Assembly (NCBI GenBank): GCA_014656495.1
Contig: BNCN01000001.1
Location: 930,001 to 994,000, forward strand
Direction of reading: 5' to 3'
Length of the DNA stretch: 64,000 bases
Source: Comamonas sp. KCTC 72670
Lineage (GTDB): Bacteria > Myxococcota > Myxococcia > Myxococcales > Myxococcaceae
Each line of letters starts with the position of its first letter. Position 1 is the stretch's first letter. The notes beneath the pieces were generated by a model, which saw nothing but the letters and a program-made list of their open reading frames with translations, ran no database searches and had not been told where the DNA came from. A program made the position numbers and the translations under genes. Shown here piece by piece: positions 1-12,614 of this stretch.

Positions 1-498
1 ACGGCGCGCGGCGAGGCCCGGGAGCGCAACGTCGAGGGCTTCATGCTCAAGCGCCTGGACTCGCCGTATCTCACCGGCCGCAAGCGCGGGGATTGGTGGA
101 AGTGGAAGATCGACCCGTTCACCGTGGACGCGGTGCTGCTGTACGCGCACCCGGGCCATGGCCGCCGCTCGTCGCTCTACACCGACTACACCTTCGCCGT
201 GTGGAACGGGACGGAGCTGCAACCCGTGACGAAGGCGTACTCCGGCCTGACGGACGTGGAGATTGGCCGGCTGGACCGGTGGATTCGCGCGCACACGCGG
301 GAGAAGTACGGCCCCGTGCGCTCGGTGGACCCCGAGCAGGTCTTCGAGCTGCACTTCGAGGGCATCCAATCCTCGCCGCGTCACAAGTCAGGCGTCGCGC
401 TGCGCTTCCCTCGCATCGCCCGCTGGCGCACCGACAAGAAGCCCCAGGACGCGGACACGCTGGACTCGCTGAAGGAGCTGCTCCATGCCAGCGGGTAG
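1..498 (+). CDS. ATP-dependent DNA ligase, C-terminal part (5' truncated by window edge)
   Basis: The reading frame is open from base 1, so only the last 165 residues of the gene are present. It begins just before the nucleotidyltransferase motif EGFMLKR (residues 12-18), followed by the basic WWKWK motif (32-36) that contacts the ATP phosphates. The rest is the OB-fold domain of an ATP-dependent DNA ligase, which seals nicks through an AMP-enzyme intermediate. The catalytic lysine motif lies upstream of the window. The stop overlaps the helicase start by 14 bp, and helicase plus PdeM follow. That is the known order of the ligase-associated DNA damage response cluster, so this is very likely its ligase rather than an NHEJ LigD. 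The associated exonuclease would be expected further left, outside the window. Confidence 0.9.
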   Translation, partial: TARGEARERNVEGFMLKRLDSPYLTGRKRGDWWKWKIDPFTVDAVLLYAHPGHGRRSSLYTDYTFAVWNGTELQPVTKAYSGLTDVEIGRLDRWIRAHTREKYGPVRSVDPEQVFELHFEGIQSSPRHKSGVALRFPRIARWRTDKKPQDADTLDSLKELLHASG

Positions 499-3070
499 AC
501 CCCGCTCGCTGCGGGCGCAGATTGCCGCCAGCCGGAAGGCCCTGCGCGCGGCCACCGAGCCTCCCGCGCCCCAGGCGCCGCGAGAGCCCCGGCGTCCTCG
601 CGGCAGACGGACGGCTCGAACCCAGGCGGAGACCCAGCAAGCGCCCCTGGACAGGCTCCGAGGCTGGTTCCACGAGAAGGGGTGGACACCCTATCCGTTT
701 CAAGAAGAAGCCTGGGCCGCCCACGCGCGAGGCGAAAGCGGGCTCATCCACGTCCCCACCGGCGCGGGCAAGACGTACGCGGCCTACCTGGGCCCGCTCG
801 CGGAGGTGGCGGAGCAGGGGCAACCGGGGTTGCAGCTCCTCTATGTGACGCCGCTGCGCGCGGTGTCCCGGGACGTGGAGAAGGCGCTGAGGGAGCCGCT
901 CGACGTGCTGGACGCGGACATCGCCGTGGAGAGCCGCACGGGAGACACGTCCTCGTCGGTGCGCCAACGCCAGCGGGAGCGGCTGCCCCAGGTGCTCATC
1001 ACCACGCCGGAGTCGCTCTGCGTCCTGCTCACGCACGAGCGGGCCGCGGAGCTGTTCGCGTCGCTGCGCTCCGTCATCGTGGACGAGTGGCACGAGCTGC
1101 TCGGCTCCAAGCGAGGCTCGCAGTTGGAGCTGGCCCTGGCCCGCCTGCGCAAATTCGCACCAGGCCTGCGCACCTGGGCGCTGTCCGCCACGCTGGCCAA
1201 CCTCGAGGAGGCCGCCCGCCACGCCGTGGGCACCCACCAGACGCCCACGGTTGTGAGCGCGTCGCTGGAGCGGCCCGTGGCCGTGGAGACATTGTTGCCC
1301 GAGTCCGTGGATGCCTTCCCCTGGGCGGGCCACCTGGGCTTCTCCATGCTGGCCCGCGTGGCCACGTGGTTGGACGCGGAGCGCTCCACGCTCATCTTCA
1401 CCAACACGCGCTCCCAGGCCGAGCGCTGGTTCGAGGGCCTGCGCTTCGCCCGCCCGGAGTGGGAGCACCTCATCGCGCTCCACCATGGCTCCATCGACCG
1501 GGAGGAGCGCGAGCGCGTGGAAGGCGGCCTCAAGGAAGGCTCGCTGCGCATCGTCGTGTGCACCTCGTCGCTGGATCTGGGCGTGGACTTCGGTCCGGTG
1601 GAGCGCGTGGTGCAGGTGGGCAGCCCCAAGGGCATTGGCCGGACGATGCAGCGCGCGGGGCGCAGCGCCCACCGCCCGGGCGCCACGTGCCACATCCTCT
1701 TCGTCCCCACGCACGCGCTGGAGCTGGTGGAGATGGCCGCCGCCAAGGACGCCCTCCTGCGCCGCGAGGTGGAGGCCCGCGCGCCGCCCCGCAAGCCGCT
1801 GGATGTGCTCGCGCAGCACCTGGTGACCTGCGCGCTGGGAGGCGGCTTCACGCCGGACGCCCTGCGCGACGAGGTGCGCACCGCGGCGGCCTTCTCCAGC
1901 CTCACCGACGAGGAGTTCGCGTGGACCCTGTCCCTGGTCCGCGAAGGCAGCCCGACGCTGCGCGCCTATCCGGAGTTCCGCCGCGTGGTGGAGCACGAGG
2001 GCCGCTGCGTCGTCGCGGACGCGCGCGTGGCCCGGATGCACCGCCTCAACATCGGCACCATCACCTCCGACGCGGTGGTGCAGCTGCGCTACTGGAGCGG
2101 CGGCCGGCTGGGCAGCGTGGAGGAGTCCTACGTCAGCCGCCTCAAGCCGGGCGACACGTTCATCTTCGCGGGGAAGAAGCTGGAGTTCAGCCGCATCCAG
2201 GACATGACGGCCTACGTGCGGCCCGCGAAGACGAAAGTCACGCAGACGCCGCGCTGGGGCGGCAGCCGCCTGCCCCTGTCCAGCTCGCTGGCCGCCGCCG
2301 TGCGCCGGACATTGGACGCCGCGCGACAGGGCGACGTCACCTCGGACGAGCTGGCCGCCGCCTGGCCCGTACTGGACGCGCAGGCGCGGCTGTCCCGCAT
2401 CCCCGCGGCGGACATCCTGCTGGCGGAGACGTGCCAGACGCGAGACGGCCACCACCTCTTCCTCTACCCCTTCGAGGGGCGGCTCGTACACGAGGGCCTG
2501 GCGGCGCTGCTCGCCCTGCGGCTCACGCGCCTGCGCAAGGCCACCTTCACCCTGTCGGTGAACGACTACGGCCTGGAGCTGCTGACGCCCGCGCCGTTCC
2601 CGTTCGACGCGGTGCTGCAGCCCTCGCTCTTCACGCGCGAGCGGCTGGAGGCGGACGTCCTGGAGAGCGTCAACGTGGGCGAGCTGTCCAAGCGCCAGTT
2701 CCGCGACATCGCGCGCATCGCGGGGCTGGTGTTGCCGGGACTGCCCGGCGCGCGCAAGTCGTCGCGGCAGGTCCAGGCCAGCGCGTCGCTGCTGCACGAC
2801 GTCTTCCTCAAATACGACCCGGACAACCTCCTGCTCGTCCAGGCGCGCCGCGAGGTGCTGGAGCAGCAGTTCGAGGAAGGACGCCTGGAGCGGACCCTGG
2901 AGCGGCTTCAAGCCGCGCCGCTGGAGCTCCTCCACGTCCGCAGGCCCACGCCGCTGGGCTTCCCGCTCGTCGTCGAGCGCATCAGCGCGAGCCTGTCCAG
3001 CGAGTCCCTGCTGGAGCGGGTGGAGCGAATGAAGGAGCGATGGACTCGCGAAGATGCCAGGTCCGCGTAG
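485..3070 (+). CDS. Ligase-associated Lhr-type DEXH helicase
   Basis: This 861-residue superfamily 2 helicase probably moves along single-stranded DNA and remodels damaged or gapped DNA handed on to the neighbouring ligase. The Walker A motif PTGAGKT is at residues 91-97, the DEWH box near 200, a SAT motif (LSAT) near 235, and the motif VI string QRAGRSAHRPG near 390. The C-terminal half resembles the winged-helix and Lhr-core region. Length fits the ligase-associated Lhr group of roughly 820-860 residues. Residues 15-55 are rich in Arg, Pro and Ala and poorly structured, so a later start is possible. The chosen ATG overlaps the ligase stop, as is usual in this operon. The stop is 31 bp inside pdeM, which argues for coupled translation. 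Confidence 0.93.
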   Translation: MPAGRPRSLRAQIAASRKALRAATEPPAPQAPREPRRPRGRRTARTQAETQQAPLDRLRGWFHEKGWTPYPFQEEAWAAHARGESGLIHVPTGAGKTYAAYLGPLAEVAEQGQPGLQLLYVTPLRAVSRDVEKALREPLDVLDADIAVESRTGDTSSSVRQRQRERLPQVLITTPESLCVLLTHERAAELFASLRSVIVDEWHELLGSKRGSQLELALARLRKFAPGLRTWALSATLANLEEAARHAVGTHQTPTVVSASLERPVAVETLLPESVDAFPWAGHLGFSMLARVATWLDAERSTLIFTNTRSQAERWFEGLRFARPEWEHLIALHHGSIDREERERVEGGLKEGSLRIVVCTSSLDLGVDFGPVERVVQVGSPKGIGRTMQRAGRSAHRPGATCHILFVPTHALELVEMAAAKDALLRREVEARAPPRKPLDVLAQHLVTCALGGGFTPDALRDEVRTAAAFSSLTDEEFAWTLSLVREGSPTLRAYPEFRRVVEHEGRCVVADARVARMHRLNIGTITSDAVVQLRYWSGGRLGSVEESYVSRLKPGDTFIFAGKKLEFSRIQDMTAYVRPAKTKVTQTPRWGGSRLPLSSSLAAAVRRTLDAARQGDVTSDELAAAWPVLDAQARLSRIPAADILLAETCQTRDGHHLFLYPFEGRLVHEGLAALLALRLTRLRKATFTLSVNDYGLELLTPAPFPFDAVLQPSLFTRERLEADVLESVNVGELSKRQFRDIARIAGLVLPGLPGARKSSRQVQASASLLHDVFLKYDPDNLLLVQARREVLEQQFEEGRLERTLERLQAAPLELLHVRRPTPLGFPLVVERISASLSSESLLERVERMKERWTREDARSA

Positions 3071-3693
3071 CGGACACCGCGCTGGAGCTGCTCCCCGAAC
3101 GGGCCCTCTATTGGCCCGAGACCGAAACCCTGGCCGTGGCGGACCTCCACTGGGGCAAGACGGAGAGCTTCCAGCAGCACGGCATCCCCCTGCCCACCGG
3201 CGTGCTGGAGGATGACCTGGCCCGCCTGTCCGCCGCGCTCACGTCCACCGGGGCCCGCCGGCTGCTCCTGTTGGGGGACCTCATCCATTCCCGCGAGGGC
3301 ATCACCCCGGCCCTGGTGGAGCGGCTCGCCCGCTGGCGCGAGGCCCACGCGCACGTGGCCTGCGTGCTCGTGCGGGGTAATCACGACCGACACCTGAAGA
3401 CGCTGCCCGAAAGCTGGCGCCTGGAGGTGCGGGAGACCCACGCCGACGAAGGCCCCTTCCGCTTCGCCCACCACCCGGAACCCGCGCCGGGCCGTTACGT
3501 GTGGGCAGGTCACCTCCACCCCATGGTCCGCCTGGGCGGAAGAGGCGACACCCTGCGACTTCCCTGCTTCCATGTAGGTCCCGGCGTGGGCGTGCTCCCT
3601 GCCTTCAGCGCTTTCACGGGCGGGGCCAACGTCTCCCGCCGCGCGGGCGATCGCATCTTCGCCATCGCCAGCCCCGCAGTCGTCGAGGTGTAG
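3040..3693 (+). CDS. pdeM: Ligase-associated metallophosphoesterase (PdeM family)
   Basis: A 217-residue calcineurin-like phosphoesterase. All metal-binding blocks are visible: DLH near residue 30, GDLIH near 75, GNHDRH near 112, an isolated His in the FAHH segment, and GHLHP near 157. PdeM proteins are DNA-repair-associated phosphoesterases or nucleases encoded next to Lhr-type helicase and ATP-dependent ligase, exactly as here. The ATG at 3040 has AAGGAG directly upstream, although the spacer is only 2 nt. It lies inside the 3' end of the helicase gene, so expression is probably by translational coupling. The substrate cannot be read from the sequence. Confidence 0.9.
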   Translation: MDSRRCQVRVADTALELLPERALYWPETETLAVADLHWGKTESFQQHGIPLPTGVLEDDLARLSAALTSTGARRLLLLGDLIHSREGITPALVERLARWREAHAHVACVLVRGNHDRHLKTLPESWRLEVRETHADEGPFRFAHHPEPAPGRYVWAGHLHPMVRLGGRGDTLRLPCFHVGPGVGVLPAFSAFTGGANVSRRAGDRIFAIASPAVVEV

Positions 3694-3694
3694 G

Positions 3695-4069
3695 GTGAGT
3701 CAGGCCAAGCGACGCAAGATACTGGGTATCATCGAAACAGATAATACCTTTGAGCGCGCCACCCACCGGGAGCGAGAGGCATGGCTCGGCAAGTGCTTGC
3801 ACTGCAACGCGCACTTATGGGTGGGCCTGGATGGCGAGCCGATCAGCCGGGCCACCATCGAGCACATCCTCCCGAAGACGGCCGGCGGCACGGAGGCGCT
3901 GACCAACCTGGGCCTGGCGTGCGCCCGGTGCAACCAGGGCAAGGGCTCCCGGCATGACCTGCGCTACCACCGGGATGCCCGCGCGCGGGAGCTGGTGGAG
4001 CGGCTTCTGGCCCGCCGGCGTGAGCGCTGGCGGCAGCCTGAATCCGGCGATGACGACGACGCGCCCTGA
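3695..4069 (+). CDS. HNH endonuclease family protein
   Basis: A 124-residue HNH protein starting with GTG one base after the pdeM stop. The zinc-knuckle cysteines are C34-x2-C37 and C76-x2-C79. The catalytic core is IEHILP (His57), the Asn-containing TNLGLAC segment (Asn71) and the terminal CNQGKGS. This is the compact stand-alone HNH type of metal-dependent DNA nuclease. It is probably co-transcribed with the ligase-helicase-PdeM genes because there is effectively no gap. That makes it a candidate extra nuclease in the repair module, but HNH proteins of this size are also common as unrelated passengers. The C-terminus is acidic (DDDD). Confidence 0.85.
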   Translation: MSQAKRRKILGIIETDNTFERATHREREAWLGKCLHCNAHLWVGLDGEPISRATIEHILPKTAGGTEALTNLGLACARCNQGKGSRHDLRYHRDARARELVERLLARRRERWRQPESGDDDDAP

Positions 4070-4469
4070 AACACCGGGCTGATCCGCCCCGGAGGGTGCG
4101 TTTCTCAATCGGCCCTACCTCCCGCCAGAAGAGAGATTCATCACCGCGCGACCGCGACTTTCCGCCCTCGCGCGAGGAAGTGGTATCCCCCTGTCACCAA
4201 ATCTGAATGGTTGACACTGCCGTGTCGATGCCCGATGGTCCCGCGCCGCATTAGGGCAGGGAGAGGAGGAGGGCCCCGCCCACGGCATTACTAATAGAGG
4301 TTTCGTTGGACGTGTCCGCTTCGCCTTCAGTGCGCCAGGAGCCACCGCCCACCCGCCCCGATGGGGCCGGGAACGCCCCTCCGCTCCCCGTGCCCGGTAA
4401 CGCCCACGCCTCGAATTTCGTTCCCTTCACGAGTGCTGTTGTCGAAGCCCCCTTGCCCATGGTCCTGGT
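4070..4469. other. Intergenic region upstream of the act/cox operon
   Basis: About 400 bp with no credible gene. It separates the repair genes from the respiratory operon and must contain the promoter of the latter if the operon has its own. The only -35-like element seen is TTGACA at 4211-4216, with a weak GATGGT 17 bp later (4234-4239). No hairpin with a T-run was found after the HNH gene. No good Shine-Dalgarno sequence precedes the actA start. Confidence 0.5.
4211..4239 (+). promoter_or_regulatory. Candidate sigma-70-like promoter for the act/cox operon
   Basis: A TTGACA hexamer at 4211-4216 is followed after 17 bp by GATGGT, a poor -10 match. It lies 230 bp upstream of actA in the only gap before the operon. 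Support is positional and by motif only. Confidence 0.25.
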
Positions 4470-5128
4470 ATGAGCGGCCCTCTCTTCCCACGTTGGACGA
4501 ACACGGTGTCGCGGCTGTCCGCCGCGGCGCTCCTTGCCGTGCCCGCCATCGGCATCGGCGGTCTCATGGCCTACGTGCGCTCGCCGTACGTCACTGGCCA
4601 GCAGCGGCCCGTCGAACAGCCGATTGAATTCGACCACCGGCACCACGCCGGTGACGAGCAGATCGACTGTCGGTACTGTCACTGGTCCGTCGAGGAGGCG
4701 CCCTCCGCGGGCATCCCCTCCACCACGGTGTGCATGTCCTGCCACGCGCAGGTCTGGAACAAGAGCCCGTACCTCACCGAGGTTCGCAAGGCCTTCTTCT
4801 CCGACATGCCCATCCCGTGGATCCGGGTGCACAACCTCCCGGACTTCGTCTACTTCAACCACTCCATCCACGTGGCCAAGGGCGTTGGCTGCGCCACCTG
4901 CCACGGCCGCGTCGATCAGATGGCCGCCGTCGAGCAGGTCGCGCCGCTCACCATGGCCTGGTGCCTGGATTGCCACCGCAATCCGGAGCCCCACCTGCGG
5001 CCGACCGAGTTCATCACCTCGATGACCTGGACCCCGCCCGAAGACAAGGCCAAGGCCGCAGAGCTTGGCCGCCAGTTGGCAGAAGCGTACGACGTCCACT
5101 CGCGCGAGAGCTGCTCCACATGCCACCG

Positions 5129-5132
<4 letters not shown>
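4470..5132 (+). CDS. actA: Alternative Complex III subunit ActA, pentaheme cytochrome c
   Basis: A 220-residue membrane-anchored multiheme cytochrome. One N-terminal hydrophobic helix spans about residues 12-32, and five CxxCH sites follow: CRYCH, CMSCH, CATCH, CLDCH and the C-terminal CSTCH. Five hemes is the expected count for ActA. ActA lies on the periplasmic face of the complex and takes electrons derived from quinol oxidation, passing them toward ActE or the oxidase. Its stop overlaps the actB start (ATGA). It is the first gene of a run in the canonical actABCDEF order. It could be confused with other multiheme cytochromes, but the gene order settles it. Confidence 0.95.
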
Positions 5133-8323
<3,191 letters not shown>

Positions 8324-8326
8324 GCC

Positions 8327-9742
8327 ATGGCTGAAACTGCTGCCAACGCTGCCCTCGATCCGCTCGAGCCGCGTCCCCTCGTCGCGCCGCACCATGACGA
8401 CGTCACCCTGACCGAGACGCTGCTGGACCATGTCTGGCGCAAGCCGGGCAAGGGCTGGTTCATGCTCTTCGGCCTGTCGCTCAGCGCGCTGGGCCTGCTC
8501 GTCATCGGCGTCACCTACACGCTGGCCCGCGGTATCGGCGTGTGGGGTAACAACCAGCCCGTCGGCTGGGCCTTCGACATCATCAACTTCGTCTGGTGGG
8601 TCGGTATCGGCCACGCCGGTACGCTCATCTCCGCCATCCTCCTGCTCTTCCAGCAGAAGTGGCGCACGAGCATCAACCGGTTCGCGGAAGCCATGACGCT
8701 GTTCGCCGTCATGTGCGCCGGTCTGTTCCCGCTGCTGCACACGGGCCGGCCCTGGTTCGCCTTCTGGCTGTTCCCCTACCCCAGCACCCTGGGCGCGTGG
8801 CCGCAGTTCCGCTCGCCGCTGGTGTGGGACGTGTTCGCCATCTCGACGTACCTCACGGTGTCCGCGCTCTTCTGGTTCGTGGGTCTCATCCCGGACCTGG
8901 CGGCCCTGCGTGACGCGTCCAAGACGAAGCTGCAGCGCACCATCTACGGCCTGTTCGCGCTGGGTTGGCGCGGCTCCGGCCGGCACTGGCACAACTACAA
9001 GATTGCCTACCTGCTGCTGGCCGGCCTCTCCACGCCGCTCGTGGTGTCCGTGCACACCATCGTTTCCTTCGACTTCGCCGTCTCGCTGCTCCCCGGCTGG
9101 CACGCCACCATCTTCCCGCCCTACTTCGTGGCCGGCGCCGTGTTCAGCGGCTTCGCGATGGTGATCACGCTCATCATCCCGGCGCGCAAGTACCTGGGGC
9201 TGCGGGACGTCATCACCGACCGCCACCTGGAGAACATGAACAAGGTCATCCTGGCGACGGGCCTGCTCGTCTCCTACGGATACCTGATGGAGCACTTCGT
9301 CGCCTGGTACTCGCAGAACCAGTACGAGCTGTGGACGTTCTACGTGAACCGCGCCACGGGCCCCTACGCCGGCGTGTACTGGCTGATGATCGCCTGCAAC
9401 GTCATCACCCCGAACATCTTCTGGTTCCAGAAGTGCCGCACGAGCATCCCCATCATGTGGGTGGCCTCCATCGCGGTGAACATCGGCATGTGGTGCGAGC
9501 GCTTCATCATCATCGTCACCTCGCTGAGCCAGGACTTCCTGCCCTCCTCGTGGGGCATCTACACGCCGACCTGGGTGGACTGGTCCATCTACATCGGCAC
9601 CCTGGGCCTGTTCGGCACCCTGTTCCTGCTGTTCCTCAAGTTCGTGCCGGCCGTCGCCGTCATGGAAGTGAAGGAACTCCAGCTCGAGCTCAAGCACGCC
9701 GCGCACGCCCACCACGGCGCGGACACCCACGGAGCGCACTAG
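8327..9742 (+). CDS. actC: Alternative Complex III subunit ActC, NrfD-like quinol-binding membrane protein
   Basis: A 471-residue polytopic protein with about ten hydrophobic helices, of the NrfD/PsrC family. In Alternative Complex III, ActC carries the quinol site near the outer membrane surface and a possible half-channel for protons. The start has AAGGGAG about 9 bases upstream and lies three bases past the actB stop. The C-terminal tail is His- and Ala-rich ([12 protein letters not shown]), which is not a known functional feature. It is related to ActF in the same operon, as the two arose from a common NrfD-type ancestor. Confidence 0.94.
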   Translation: MAETAANAALDPLEPRPLVAPHHDDVTLTETLLDHVWRKPGKGWFMLFGLSLSALGLLVIGVTYTLARGIGVWGNNQPVGWAFDIINFVWWVGIGHAGTLISAILLLFQQKWRTSINRFAEAMTLFAVMCAGLFPLLHTGRPWFAFWLFPYPSTLGAWPQFRSPLVWDVFAISTYLTVSALFWFVGLIPDLAALRDASKTKLQRTIYGLFALGWRGSGRHWHNYKIAYLLLAGLSTPLVVSVHTIVSFDFAVSLLPGWHATIFPPYFVAGAVFSGFAMVITLIIPARKYLGLRDVITDRHLENMNKVILATGLLVSYGYLMEHFVAWYSQNQYELWTFYVNRATGPYAGVYWLMIACNVITPNIFWFQKCRTSIPIMWVASIAVNIGMWCERFIIIVTSLSQDFLPSSWGIYTPTWVDWSIYIGTLGLFGTLFLLFLKFVPAVAVMEVKELQLELKHAAHAHHGADTHGAH

Positions 9743-9746
9743 AGTC

Positions 9747-10292
9747 ATGGAAGCCACCGTTCTCGATTCCTGGGTCCTGGCGGAGTTCCCGACGCCGGAC
9801 GCCCTCGTGGATGCCACCCGCCAGATGCGGGAGAAGGGCTACGAGGGGATGGACACCTACTCTCCGTACCCGCTCCACGGCGGCTCGGAGGCCCTGGGCC
9901 TGCCGCCCTCGCGCGTGCCCTTCATCGCCCTGTGCGGCGGCCTGACGGGCGTGGCCACGGCGCTGTCGATGCAGACCTGGATGAACACCATCGACTACCC
10001 GCTCAACATCGGTGGTCGCCCCCTGCTGTCGCTGCCGGCGTGGGTGCCCATCACGTTCGAGCTGGGCGTGCTGTTCGCCGCCTTCGGCATCTTCTTCGGT
10101 CTGCTGGGGCTCAGCCGCCTGCCCCAGCCGTACCACCCCGTCTTCGAGTCCGAGGACTTCCGCACCGCCTCCACGCACGGCTTCTGGCTGAGCGTCCCCC
10201 AGGCGACGGGCTCGGACGCGGCGCCGGTCATGGATCAGCTCAAGGCCCTGGGCGCGACCCAGGTGACCCTCGTCACGGGAGAGAAGGAATGA
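9747..10292 (+). CDS. actD: Alternative Complex III subunit ActD (DUF3341)
   Basis: A 181-residue protein with a soluble N-terminal domain of about 70 residues containing the DALVDATRQMREKGY-like helix, then two transmembrane helices and a C-terminal cytoplasmic tail. This matches the DUF3341 family, the ActD subunit of Alternative Complex III. It is a structural membrane subunit with no bound redox cofactor. Its stop overlaps the actE start as ATGA, preceded by GAGAAGGA, which also serves as the actE ribosome binding site. Confidence 0.92.
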   Translation: MEATVLDSWVLAEFPTPDALVDATRQMREKGYEGMDTYSPYPLHGGSEALGLPPSRVPFIALCGGLTGVATALSMQTWMNTIDYPLNIGGRPLLSLPAWVPITFELGVLFAAFGIFFGLLGLSRLPQPYHPVFESEDFRTASTHGFWLSVPQATGSDAAPVMDQLKALGATQVTLVTGEKE

Positions 10293-10882
10293 GGTGGCTC
10301 ATCCCCGCCGCCGGACTCGCCGCGCTCACGGGCTGCAACGTCAGCTCGGAGTTCCTCCAGCGCATGGAGCACCAGGCGAAGTACGAGGTCTACGAGGCGT
10401 CCGACTTCTGGGCGGACGGCCGCGCCATGCGCACGCCCCCCCAGGGCACCGTCCCGCGTGAGCGCTTCGACAAGCTCCCCGAGCTCAAGGACGCGGCCCA
10501 GCGCCAGGTGGCCCTCACCGGCCGCAGCGGTGGTCAGCCCATCGCCCACGTCCCCATCACCGTGGACCAGAACCTGCTGACCCTGGGTCAGAAGAAGTAC
10601 AACATCGTCTGCTCGCAGTGTCACGGCGTGCTCGGCGATGGCAACAGCGTGGTGGCGGAGAACATGGCGCTGCGCCTGCCGCCCTCGCTGCTGGACCTGG
10701 AGAGCAAGTCGGACGGCCACTTCTACATGGCCATCAACGAGGGCTACGGCGTGATGCCGTCCTTCTCGGGTGAGCTCGACCTGCGCGAGCGCTGGGCCGT
10801 GGTCGCCTACGTCCGCGCGCTCCAGACGGCCCGCAATACCCGCACGGACGGCCAGCAGCCCGTTCCGCAGGAGAACCGATGA
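10289..10882 (+). CDS. actE: Alternative Complex III subunit ActE, monoheme cytochrome c lipoprotein
   Basis: A 197-residue lipoprotein. The signal peptide ends in a lipobox (LTGC, Cys at about residue 15), followed by a class I cytochrome c domain with a single CSQCH motif near residues 109-113 and an axial Met in the GVMPSF segment. ActE is the peripheral electron exit of Alternative Complex III, feeding a soluble carrier or directly the cytochrome domain of the partner oxidase. The start is set by GAGAAGGA just upstream and by the overlap with actD. It overlaps actF by four bases. Confidence 0.94.
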   Translation: MRWLIPAAGLAALTGCNVSSEFLQRMEHQAKYEVYEASDFWADGRAMRTPPQGTVPRERFDKLPELKDAAQRQVALTGRSGGQPIAHVPITVDQNLLTLGQKKYNIVCSQCHGVLGDGNSVVAENMALRLPPSLLDLESKSDGHFYMAINEGYGVMPSFSGELDLRERWAVVAYVRALQTARNTRTDGQQPVPQENR

Positions 10883-12126
10883 GTCCCCCCGTCACCACCA
10901 CCTCGCTCACCAGCTTCGAGCGCTACACGGCGACGCCGAAGCTCATGGTGCCCGCGTTCGCCGTGGGCATCCTGGGCCTCCTGGCCACGCTGGGTGGCTT
11001 CTTCGCCACCAGCGCCAAGGGTGAGACGGCGCACGCCTACCTGATTGGCTTCACGTACTGGGTGGGCATCAGCATCGCCTTCCTCATCATGCAGGCCATC
11101 TTCCACACGGCGAAGGCCAAGTGGCTCATCGTGCTGCGCCGGACCATGGAGACGGCCTCCGCGGTGATTCCCGTCTTCTTCGTGCTGGCGCTGCCCCTGC
11201 TGGCCATGGCCACGTACCTGTACCCCTGGTGGGAAGGGTCCGACCTGACCAAGGGCTACTCCGGCCTGGAACTGGAGCACCTGAGCCACAAGCAGCACGG
11301 CTACCTGAACAACCACCTCTCCTTCCCTCCCGGCGTGGGCCTCCGCCACATCATCTACTTCGGCGTGTGGAGCTTCGCCGCCTGGCGGCTGCGGACGTGG
11401 AGCCTGAAGCAGGACACCGAGGGCGGGCTCGACTTCACGGTGAAGCAGCGCAAGTTCTCTCCGGGTGTGCTGCCTTTCCTTGCCCTCACCATCACCTTCG
11501 CTTCTTTCGACTGGCTGATGAGCCTCACGCCGCTCTGGCAGTCGACCATCTTCGGCGTCTATTACTTCGCCGGAAGCTTCCTGGCGGCCTTCTGCATCCT
11601 GACCATCGTCACGGTGAACGCTCAGGGCAAGGACCTCTACGGCAGTCTCGTGAAGCTGGACCACTTCCACAACCTCGGCAAGCTGATGCTCGCCTTCACC
11701 GCGTTCTGGGCCTACATCGCCTTCTCCCAGTTCCTGCTGGTGTGGATCGCGAACATCCCGGAAGAGGCGCCCTGGTACGGCCTGCGCATCTTCGGCGCGT
11801 GGCGGCCGCTCTCCATCGCCCTGTTCTTCCTGCACTTCGTGCTCCCCTTCGGCGTCCTGCTGTCCCGGAAGCTGAAGCTGCAGCCCCGGAAGCTGGCCGT
11901 GGTGGCGATGTACCTGCTCATCATCCACGCGGTGGACATCTACTGGCTGGTGTGGCCGGCGTTCTCCGGTGACGCGGGCCCGACGTTCCACTGGTCCCTG
12001 TTGACGGCCTTCTTCGGCGTGGGCGGCATCGCGGTGGGCACGGCCCTGCTCCTGGCGCGTGGCCAGTACACGCTCACGGTGAAGGACCCCTACATCGCCG
12101 AGTCCTTGAGGTACGTGCAGCCATGA
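10879..12126 (+). CDS. actF: Alternative Complex III subunit ActF, second NrfD-like membrane protein
   Basis: A 415-residue integral membrane protein with about ten helices, related to ActC but shorter. ActF belongs to the NrfD-like core of Alternative Complex III and is thought to contribute a second proton path. Start and stop overlap the neighbouring genes by four bases each, so it sits inside a translationally coupled chain. The helix segment WLMSLTPLWQSTIFGVYYFAG is typical of the family. Confidence 0.94.
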   Translation: MSPPVTTTSLTSFERYTATPKLMVPAFAVGILGLLATLGGFFATSAKGETAHAYLIGFTYWVGISIAFLIMQAIFHTAKAKWLIVLRRTMETASAVIPVFFVLALPLLAMATYLYPWWEGSDLTKGYSGLELEHLSHKQHGYLNNHLSFPPGVGLRHIIYFGVWSFAAWRLRTWSLKQDTEGGLDFTVKQRKFSPGVLPFLALTITFASFDWLMSLTPLWQSTIFGVYYFAGSFLAAFCILTIVTVNAQGKDLYGSLVKLDHFHNLGKLMLAFTAFWAYIAFSQFLLVWIANIPEEAPWYGLRIFGAWRPLSIALFFLHFVLPFGVLLSRKLKLQPRKLAVVAMYLLIIHAVDIYWLVWPAFSGDAGPTFHWSLLTAFFGVGGIAVGTALLLARGQYTLTVKDPYIAESLRYVQP

Positions 12127-12578
12127 AGAAGACCCAGGTGGAGCTCGAGTCGCGAGTCATCGTTGGTCCGCACGGCGTGGCGGCCGAGGAAGACCACCTT
12201 GTGATGAGCAAGGTGGTGGGCATCGGCGTGGGTTCGCTCGCCATCTTCGCGGTGGGCATCGTCTGGGCCTGGCGCATCCAGGTGCAGACCATGGCGGACA
12301 TCCAGCCGGACGGCCCGCCGCCGCGCCCCGCGGCCATCGGGCAGTACGAGATTGGCATCGTCAACCAGCGCCTGTTCCAGCAGGACTGGCACGCCGAGGA
12401 CAAGATCAGCGGCCAGGACCAGGCGCTGCGCGCGGGCTGGGGAGACCAGCCGGGCGTGAAGCAGCACCCCGGCATCGACGCGGCGATGAAGACGGTCATC
12501 CAGCAGAAGCGCAACCCTGCGCCCACGCCGGCCCCGGAGTCCGCTCCCGGGCAGACGCCCCCCGCACCGCAGCAGTAG
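12123..12578 (+). CDS. Single-helix membrane protein of the act operon
   Basis: A 151-residue protein with one clear hydrophobic helix at about residues 28-50. An extracytoplasmic part with conserved-looking Trp/His residues (QQDWHAEDK) follows, ending in a Pro/Ala/Gln-rich tail. It overlaps actF by four bases and precedes the sco-like gene. No cofactor motif is present. Small single-helix subunits (ActG or ActH) are known in some Alternative Complex III assemblies, and this gene occupies the place of such a subunit. Homology to them is not evident from the sequence, so the role stays inferred from position. Confidence 0.75.
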   Translation: MKKTQVELESRVIVGPHGVAAEEDHLVMSKVVGIGVGSLAIFAVGIVWAWRIQVQTMADIQPDGPPPRPAAIGQYEIGIVNQRLFQQDWHAEDKISGQDQALRAGWGDQPGVKQHPGIDAAMKTVIQQKRNPAPTPAPESAPGQTPPAPQQ

Positions 12579-12614
12579 CCTTCACCGCTCCCCTGTCGTA
12601 AGAGCCGCCCTGCA

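Noticed and set aside
119-2935. Minus-strand frame of 938 codons opposite the Lhr helicase
   Set aside because: The helicase motifs are clear on the plus strand; the antisense product is compositionally biased and has no motif.
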